Origin: Isoetes taiwanensis
Lineage: Eukaryota; Streptophyta; Lycopodiopsida; Isoetales; Isoetaceae
Length of the DNA: 64,000 nucleotides
Reading direction: 5' to 3'
Assembly: GCA_021234155.1 (NCBI GenBank)
Contig: JAJEKV010000337.1
Coordinates: 184,001-248,000 of the forward strand
Shown: positions 57,790-64,000 of the stretch, piece after piece
Numbering within the stretch: the first letter of the stretch is position 1
Layout of the letters: the number at the start of each line of letters is the position of its first letter
Notes under the pieces: model-generated
The model's database searches: none
Seen by the model: the letters and a program-made list of their open reading frames with translations, nothing else
What the model was told of the DNA's origin: nothing
Program-made: the position numbers and the translations under genes

Positions 57790-60001
57790 TCAAACTGAAC
57801 TGCCAGAAGTAGAACCGTGTTGATTCTTATCCAAAACGTCCCATAATACCACTGCTAAAGCGTTGACATCGACACCGCCAAAGTTGAAAGTACAGTTAGA
57901 GAAGGTACCTCGATTGTTAATCACAGGGCCAATGAACTTCCCAATCGCCTTTGCACTGTCAGGATGATTCTTGCTCAAATTAGCATAGAATTCATCATCA
58001 TATGGATCATCGTCAACTTCAAAAGCATTAGCCTTCACCATCTGGCCCTCTGTTGCAACTGGCATCAATGCACTTCCTAAATCCTGTGCTTGCACGACAG
58101 AAGCAAAAGCTGAAGAATCCTTCACTGCAAGATAAAACCTGAATCGTCCTTGACATTTTCCTTCCCAACATCTTCAACAGCTCGAAGCAGAACAGAATTT
58201 CGATCACCCGAAGCAATGTTGCAATCAAGCTCTCCAAGAACATCATTACAATCTGTTATAACAGAATTCTGTTTACGAACTTCATCTGTAAAGAAAACAA
58301 ATAATCAGAATTTGAAGAAAAATAAAAACAAAACAAATAAACAAGTCGTCATCCAAACTTACCTGCAAGTACATCCTTGTAGGACTGTAGCGAGCCATCT
58401 GCATTACATGGCTGTCCAATTATCTCCATGCATGCATTGACCTTAGAATCTCCAGTTCTGTCATACCTAAAAGAAATAAAAAGTATTGAATAAACAATTT
58501 TGTAAACAAAAAACAGGAAAGAAAAAAATAAACGAACTTACTTTAAAACTCCATCTACACTCTTATGTCCTGTAATTCGCATTGCAGCAGTTACAGGAGC
58601 ATCGGAAGCAGCAAGACGAGTGACCAACGAAACTCTGCCAGACTTATTACAAATTTCTGTTTCTGCACTCACAACTGAAGCCGTAGTACAAAGCCACTTC
58701 CCAAGTGAATTGATACCAACTGGTGTAACTGCATACCAAGTCTGCAGTAAAAACTTAACAATATCAGAAAATTAACTAGAACATATAAAACACAAAAAAA
58801 TGATAAATAATCTTACCATAATTCTGAAATTAGGGATCGGTTGAAGAAAGAAGTGGCGCGCTTCATCATCTTTCTCTTTTGCAGGCAAATGACGAATATA
58901 CTGCTTAAACGTAAGCACAAAGTCTTTCTCATGCGTCTAAACTGGTTTTCTGAAGTGCTCGTCGTCATACTTACTGATAGTAGGACTGTAATTCTTACTG
59001 ATTCTCTCGCCATATTTTACTATCTCGCCAATTTCATCTCTATCCAAACACATATCACAGTCCTTTACCTGATATAACTCCTTTGATGCCATAATTCCAA
59101 AACGTGTCAACATGTAATAAACAAGCCGCTTGATACAACCTGAAGGATGTGATATCTGATGGTCAATGTCAGAAAGAATCTCCCTCTCAAGGCTGAAGGT
59201 AATAACAGGAGCCTTCTTCTTTGCCTTATCATAATTTCCCTCCTTCCTTGACTTCTTTACCATACCAACAAAAGCCTCACGGCTTTGACATAACACATCA
59301 TCAGTTCTGATATTGAAAGGGTGTTCGCGGACACCAGTTTCTCCAATTCGCTTCTCCTGTTCTCGTCTAACTATTCTACCAATAGCTCTAAATAAAGAGC
59401 TAAGCCTACAAAAAATAGAACAGATTAATTACTTTAAACATAAAGAAAAAACAATGATTGTAATCACTTACGTTCCAGGAGGATATATCCTTCTATTTTT
59501 CTTCTTTGCCTATAAATTAACCAAACCAAACAACTAAGAAATTATGCAAACAAATTCTGAAAAAATTATGCAGAATTATGAAAAAATTATGCAGAATTAT
59601 GAAACAAATTATGCAGAATTCTGAAAGAAATTATGCATGGAAAAAAAATACTTGAATGAGGGACTTAGTCAGCATCTCGTTTAATGTCTTCAATGGCAGC
59701 TTCTCTATAGGAATATTAACCTGCTGCTTAAAATCCTTTCTCCACTGATCAAATCTGCGTCTAGCCCATGCATTCACAGACTTTGAACGATCTATTCCGC
59801 CATTCAATGCATCAGCAAGGACGTCTTCATCAAGAGGTAGCCAGTCATCCCTTGTGTCATACTCTTCACATCACTCTCGTTATCATCAGATAACTGTGCT
59901 AAAATCTTCTCAGTCTCTTCAATAGAAACATCTTCAGTTGGTGTCATCTCAAAAGAACGGATGGTAAATGATGGTTGAGAAGGGCCTGGATTATGAGCCA
60001 T
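57790..60001 (-). pseudogene. Crypton/DUF3504-like tyrosine recombinase, multi-exon, lightly damaged
   Basis: Exons on the minus strand: 60001-59652, 59509-59472, 59405-58817, 58741-58542, 58466-58363, and 58285 to 57790. All introns are GT-AG and in consistent phase. Exon 1 ends with VNAWARRRFDQWRKDFKQQV, exon 2 has RRIYPPGT, and exon 3 holds the core-binding-like part. Exon 4 has TWYAVTPVGINSLGKW and NKSGRVSLVTRL, then ITGHKS. Exon 5 begins YDRTGDS, with the likely nucleophile Tyr. The C-terminal NCTFNF motif is also typical of this family. Box I, normally with the first catalytic Arg, reads RFGIMASKELYQ, so that Arg seems absent. Lesions are a frameshift near 59855, a TAG at 58939-58941 and a frameshift near 58130. 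The family cuts and rejoins DNA; some members are domesticated. Confidence 0.75.
59560..59640. repeat. Tandem repeat in recombinase intron 1
   Basis: About four copies of a 19-22 bp unit (aaattatgcagaattatgaa) lie just downstream of the exon 1 donor site, in transcription order. Confidence 0.85.
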
Positions 60002-60069
60002 GCTACTCAACAACAAAAACACCATAAAACATATATCCATCTTCAAGTAAATTATAATAGAATTCATAC

Positions 60070-61550
60070 TTTCAATTCGGCCAGTAAAGACAAGCAGCTA
60101 AGATCAGATAAAGATCACCAAAGATAGGATAAACTCGGCTAAAGATCGCACAAACTTGACCAAACTCGCAAAAGAATACCAAAGATTGGATAAACTCGGT
60201 CAAATATCTAAAGTCAGCCCCAAAATTCGTGAAGATTGGCCAGATATCCCTTAAGACGAAAGATAAGTGAGAATCGGCTCCAAATAACAAGAATTCGGCT
60301 AACAAACTCTCACAGGAAGGATTGGCCAGGAAATATTTGCTGTAAAGATCGTCAAGATCCTAGCAATCACGCACAATAGCCATGCACGCACCACCGACGA
60401 AGAAAGTAACAAACGTCTGCTTCAATTCCAAAAGTTCCTTGAGGACAACTTGAGGAGATATGATAGTAACTCAGAACTAGTAGTCTTTGAATTTTAAATT
60501 TTCTGCTTTAAACTTTGACATGAGATACAGTGTTTGAACTGTGATATCCAGTTTTGGAAGTGAAATCCAGTGATATGCAGTCTTTGTTTCAGTGATTGTA
60601 AGTCTTTGAACTTGACATGGAAATTTGAACTTGAATGTGAACTTCAAGTATTTCAATGTCAACTTGTGAACTTCATTGCGAACTTGATGTGTTTGATTGT
60701 GAACTTGCTGTATTTAAGTTTTAGGCGTATTTGAATTTTAAACTGTATTACATGAGTCTTATAGTGTACTGTGCTGGCGGCGCCATCAGCGCACCGCCTA
60801 AAATGTGACACTAAAAAGGATTAAAAAATACTAAAAAATGACATGAAAAAAACTTGAGAGATAATCTTAAGTAATTTGGAGGTGGCGTAGGTTACATACG
60901 GGAAATTGATCGTGGGGATTGCGTGGGAGGTGTTCCCATCAGAGGACTTTGTTGACTTGGCCACTCCCTTTGGGATTGTCTGTTATTGGATCCTGGGTGG
61001 ACAAGGTCACACAAGGATCCCAGAGTGTGGTCAATGACTTGGATCTCAGCGGTGGGGATAATGTGGTGCCCTTACCATGTGGGATCGAGCATGGAGGTGT
61101 TCTAAAAGGGTGGGAGTTTTGGGGTGGAATCCAGGCTGTCGGGATAGGTTATGGGATCTCGCAGTGGGGTATTTGATCAACTGGCAGCGATCTTCTGGAG
61201 TGTGTGACGTTGAAGATCGATTATAGTACCTGACACATTGAGGTACATCAAAATGGGGGGCAAAACGGGCCTGTAGGGAACATGCGGTAGAGAAAATCCC
61301 TCAATCGAGGGTAACATTTCTTTTTCTTTCCCCTTTTTTTTTTTTTCTCTCGTCAAAGGTTTTGGTAGCATGTGCTGATTTGGATGCCAGCACCTCACTT
61401 AAAGAAATCGATGTAAGCTTCCCCTTTTCTATCTTTCCAATGCTCGGTCCGCGTGCTTGCGCTCCCGCTTCCACTCGTGCGCGCAACCAAACCTTGCCTA
61501 AAACAGGTAACTCCTCGTAATGCTTTCAAATTCTCACATTTTTTTCCCTC
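60070..61550. other. Intergenic, possible recombinase promoter
   Basis: No gene was recognised. Words of the type aaagattggataaactcgg recur at 60120 and 60181 (61 bp apart). A run of gaacttg/gaactt words lies at 60600-60710. A pyrimidine tract lies at 61318-61350. The frame at 60919-61176 has no motifs. Confidence 0.45.
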
Positions 61551-61633
61551 TACGTCTTGGCTTCGGTGATGGAGGAATGCTCACTTTATACTAGGTTTTA
61601 TCTGCTTTGTAATCTGATTTCGTGGGTACTGCA

Positions 61634-63880
61634 GGTACCATGGCATCAAATGGATGACATGGGAGCTCGGAAACGGGTGCCAAAGGCAGGAGCTGATCCC
61701 GACTGGATTATTGGTGAGTTTTGCGTGTTGGATTTTCTGAACTCTCTAGCTTGTTTTGTTTCCTTAACCGAAGTAAAGTCAAGCTGTTCCGCGGAAGTAA
61801 ATCTGCCCAAGGGAAAGGGGCATAATGATATGCTTCATCGTACCTCAATCATGTAAAACCATATGTCGGTTTATTTGCATAAGAGGCTAGTTGTAGCTTG
61901 TAGCAGTCACCTAGGCCTAGTCAATGCATTTTCAAAACGGATGCATGCAAAAATTAAAAGTTTTAGTGGTAATATTTAGTGATTCGAAAAGGCAGCATGC
62001 TGTATTTCGAAGCAATTCTATCAGTAAAATGTGCTCGTTTCATGCAGCTTGGCAGCTCTTTATGCATTTTCTGTGTGTCATTTACTTGATGCCCAGTTAT
62101 GAAAGGCTCTGGATCTTGGCCTTATTAAGGTACCACAGAATCAAGGGGTGGTTGGAAATTTGGGGTGTCATGCAAGAAATATCTTTGTGCAGTAGTTTGT
62201 GCGCTAGGTTAGCTTTTGGATATAGTTACTTCAGATTTTGCTTAGTGATGTTGGATAATCTCATTAAGCTTTAGATACGTTGCATTACATTTAATTAACA
62301 AGGTTAATTTTATCTCTTTAGCTATTGGCAATTACTGGTTTTTGCATAGCCTTTGACATTGACTGCTTGTGTTTAACTTTTTTGTAAGGATTATGGCAAG
62401 TAACTTTCCTAGCAAATTTGCTTTGAGGGTGGAAACCGACTACTTGACAACAGATAGAGACTGCATTTAAGCTTGATTCTAATATCAAGAAAGAATGGAC
62501 AATGATTTTCATGCAGACCTTATGGAACACTCTCCAGGAATGCAAGTTTTTACATTTCTGATGTAAGCCTCCTAAAGCACGTGTAGGAGCATCTACAAAT
62601 GACCAGCGTTTCCTCCTTGTTTTTGTTTTGGAACATACTTTGGTCCAGACTTGCGAGATGAAGTTCCTAGGAAGTCTGCACTTAAAAAGAGCAGCCCTTG
62701 CCTGCCCCATACGCCCTCGGATGAATTGGGAGGTTCTGTGTTTAAATTGTCAGAATTTGAGAGTATATATTATTATGTCCTTAGGCCATGCACATCCCTA
62801 GTGCACGTGTGAAGTTGCAATCACTCTATAAGTTTATGCAGGGGCACCTAGCACCTCCAGTAAAAGAAGCATTAGAAGATGATCGGCAGTTCACAACATT
62901 CTTTTCCACCTCATCTACATCGTCAGTCTCGATAAAAGGTACATATAAAGTTGTGGAGAGCATGGTCTTTATACATGATCCAGATGTTTCATATATTAAA
63001 CTGGAAGATTTGGAACGGTTCAGAAGACTTAGTGGCCTGAATAGCACAACGCTTAGATCGAGATGCAGCTCGTAGCTTTCCACATGGCCAAAGGACAGAT
63101 AGGGACGGAGGAAAGGCAAGCTAGGTTTCATGCAATTGCAGAAGCTCATGGGCATGTACAAAGAGAGCAGGCCAATGATGCTAACTGATCCTGCACAGAA
63201 ACTATGTTAAAAGACCAAGGAGGGGAGCAGATGGACATGTCCTGCCACTTACGGACCTGCCATCAAAGAAGAAAGGACGCATTGGTCAGGAGGCTGCAAG
63301 ATGGCTGCAGCAGCAATGCTATTGTTCCCAACAATCCCCACAAAATGAACAGTGGGATAATATCATAAATGTTGCAAAACCTTCTATTGTTCTCTCAGGG
63401 ACAGCCACTGCTCGACAATCTGGTCCTTTGGTTGGACTTGTTGATATAGGAGTTTGTGAAGATGCATATCTCTTTCTAGGTTGTTGCTCTGCCAGGTGTT
63501 AAAAGGGATGAAGGTGCCATCTTTATGCCCTTTATTTAGGTGATTAGATTACTAACATACCTTGTCTTCCTTTATTTAGTTGATTAGATTACTAACATAC
63601 TTTGATTAGACTACTAATATACTTTGTTTGCTGGATAAGGTGATTTGAAATGTGATGGATGGAGACGCAAGGTTACTATTAAAGGTACAACAACAACTGG
63701 AGAATCTAAAATATGCAGGAATGGCAGAGTGTTCCAAATGCAGTCTCAGTATTTAAGTCCACCTGGTGCATTTGCTATATCTTTTCAAGTTACCTGGGCC
63801 AGTTGAAACAAACAACATAAATGCTACTTATTGCTCAGATGGTATCTTGAAGGTGTTGTTCTGAAACAGAGGGCTAGAAA
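61634..63880 (+). pseudogene. IDM2/IDM3-like alpha-crystallin-domain protein gene, decayed
   Basis: Exon-like parts are about 61634-61711 (MGARKRVPKAGADPDWIIG, followed by GTGAG) and 62786-63075 (MHIPSARVKLQSLYKFMQGH, later KGTYKVVESMVFIHDPD). The next, about 63255-63520, has KKGRIGQEAARWLQQQ, ATARQSGPLVGLVDIG, CEDAYLF and VALPGVKRDEG. The last, about 63640-63865, has VTIKGTTTTGESKICR, GRVFQMQSQYLSPPG and SDGIL. The order and wording match plant HSP20-like proteins of the IDM2/IDM3 group. Those proteins help recruit the machinery for active DNA demethylation. Single-base gains or losses break the frame near 63475, 63655, 63790 and 63850, so this is probably a pseudogene or contains assembly errors. 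The frame-breaking sites fall in otherwise conserved words. Confidence 0.65.
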
Positions 63881-64000
63881 CTGGAGCTGCATGTCTGACA
63901 TTTGAGCCCTGAGAGTTGTATTTGATACTGAGATATATATGTGATTGCATTTTACATGCAAACTTGAAGGTGGAGTGATCTTCTTATAACCCTTTATTCA

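Noticed and set aside
58028-58246. Separate small membrane protein on the minus strand
   Set aside because: It is an out-of-frame reading of the last exon of the tyrosine recombinase.
48511-60001. Endogenous giant-virus insertion
   Set aside because: No capsid, packaging ATPase, polymerase or other viral core gene was seen. Transposase, inverted ends and spliced genes fit transposons better.
48511-60001. One single element including the tyrosine recombinase
   Set aside because: The inverted end at 57237 lies between the methyltransferase and the recombinase, and the palindrome core found in the former was not seen in the latter. It remains possible but unsupported.
60919-61176. Short gene of 85 codons
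   Set aside because: Gly/Trp-rich chance frame with no motif, no conserved start context and no neighbouring exon.

Overview
This window looks like nuclear DNA from a repeat-rich land plant, most likely a seedless vascular plant (lycophyte or fern). That placement is an inference. It rests on plant-type genes (a two-domain AN1 zinc-finger protein, a PPR-DYW editing-factor fragment, an IDM2/IDM3-like alpha-crystallin gene), on plant LTR and LINE retrotransposons, and on a nuclear copy of a mitochondrial tRNA-Pro whose many C residues look like C-to-U RNA editing sites. Only one gene, the AN1 zinc-finger gene at about 39.7-40.6 kb, reads cleanly. Almost everything else is transposon debris with frameshifts and stops.

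Layout. 0-0.7 kb: Ty3-type integrase remnant (minus). 2.9-8.7 kb: decayed L1-like LINE (plus) with poly(A). 10.6-13.4 kb: dispersed repeats, an unrecognised gene fragment and a foldback element with 125-bp inverted arms. 13.4-17.1 kb: second LINE with poly(A). 18.6-34.2 kb: one LTR retrotransposon whose outer ends are still defined by two similar LTRs and a 5-bp target duplication (CTGTC). It is swollen to 15.6 kb by, or is carrying, two LINE pieces, a second foldback copy, a PPR-DYW gene fragment and a mitochondrial DNA insertion. 34.2-38.3 kb: GC-rich LINE of another clade ending in a tetranucleotide repeat. 39.7-40.6 kb: AN1 gene. 43.1-45.6 kb: LINE of the same broad type (minus), ending in (GATA)n.

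46.9-60 kb is the most unusual part. A candidate DNA transposon (about 48.5-57.2 kb) has similar inverted ends. Inside lie a decayed DDE-type transposase gene (minus) and, facing away from it, an intron-containing gene for a ParB-like domain plus an N6/N4-type DNA methyltransferase (plus). Its introns 1 and 2 each hold a regular array of 25-28 bp palindromes at a pitch of about 40 bp. Both arrays begin about 57 nt after the 5' splice site. Just outside the right end lies a multi-exon gene for a Crypton/DUF3504-like tyrosine recombinase (minus), lightly damaged and lacking the usual first catalytic arginine motif.

61.6-63.9 kb: a decayed, multi-exon alpha-crystallin-domain gene resembling Arabidopsis IDM2/IDM3, continuing toward the window edge. 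Positions of decayed elements are approximate. All identifications are by eye from translation and motif recall; no database search was possible.
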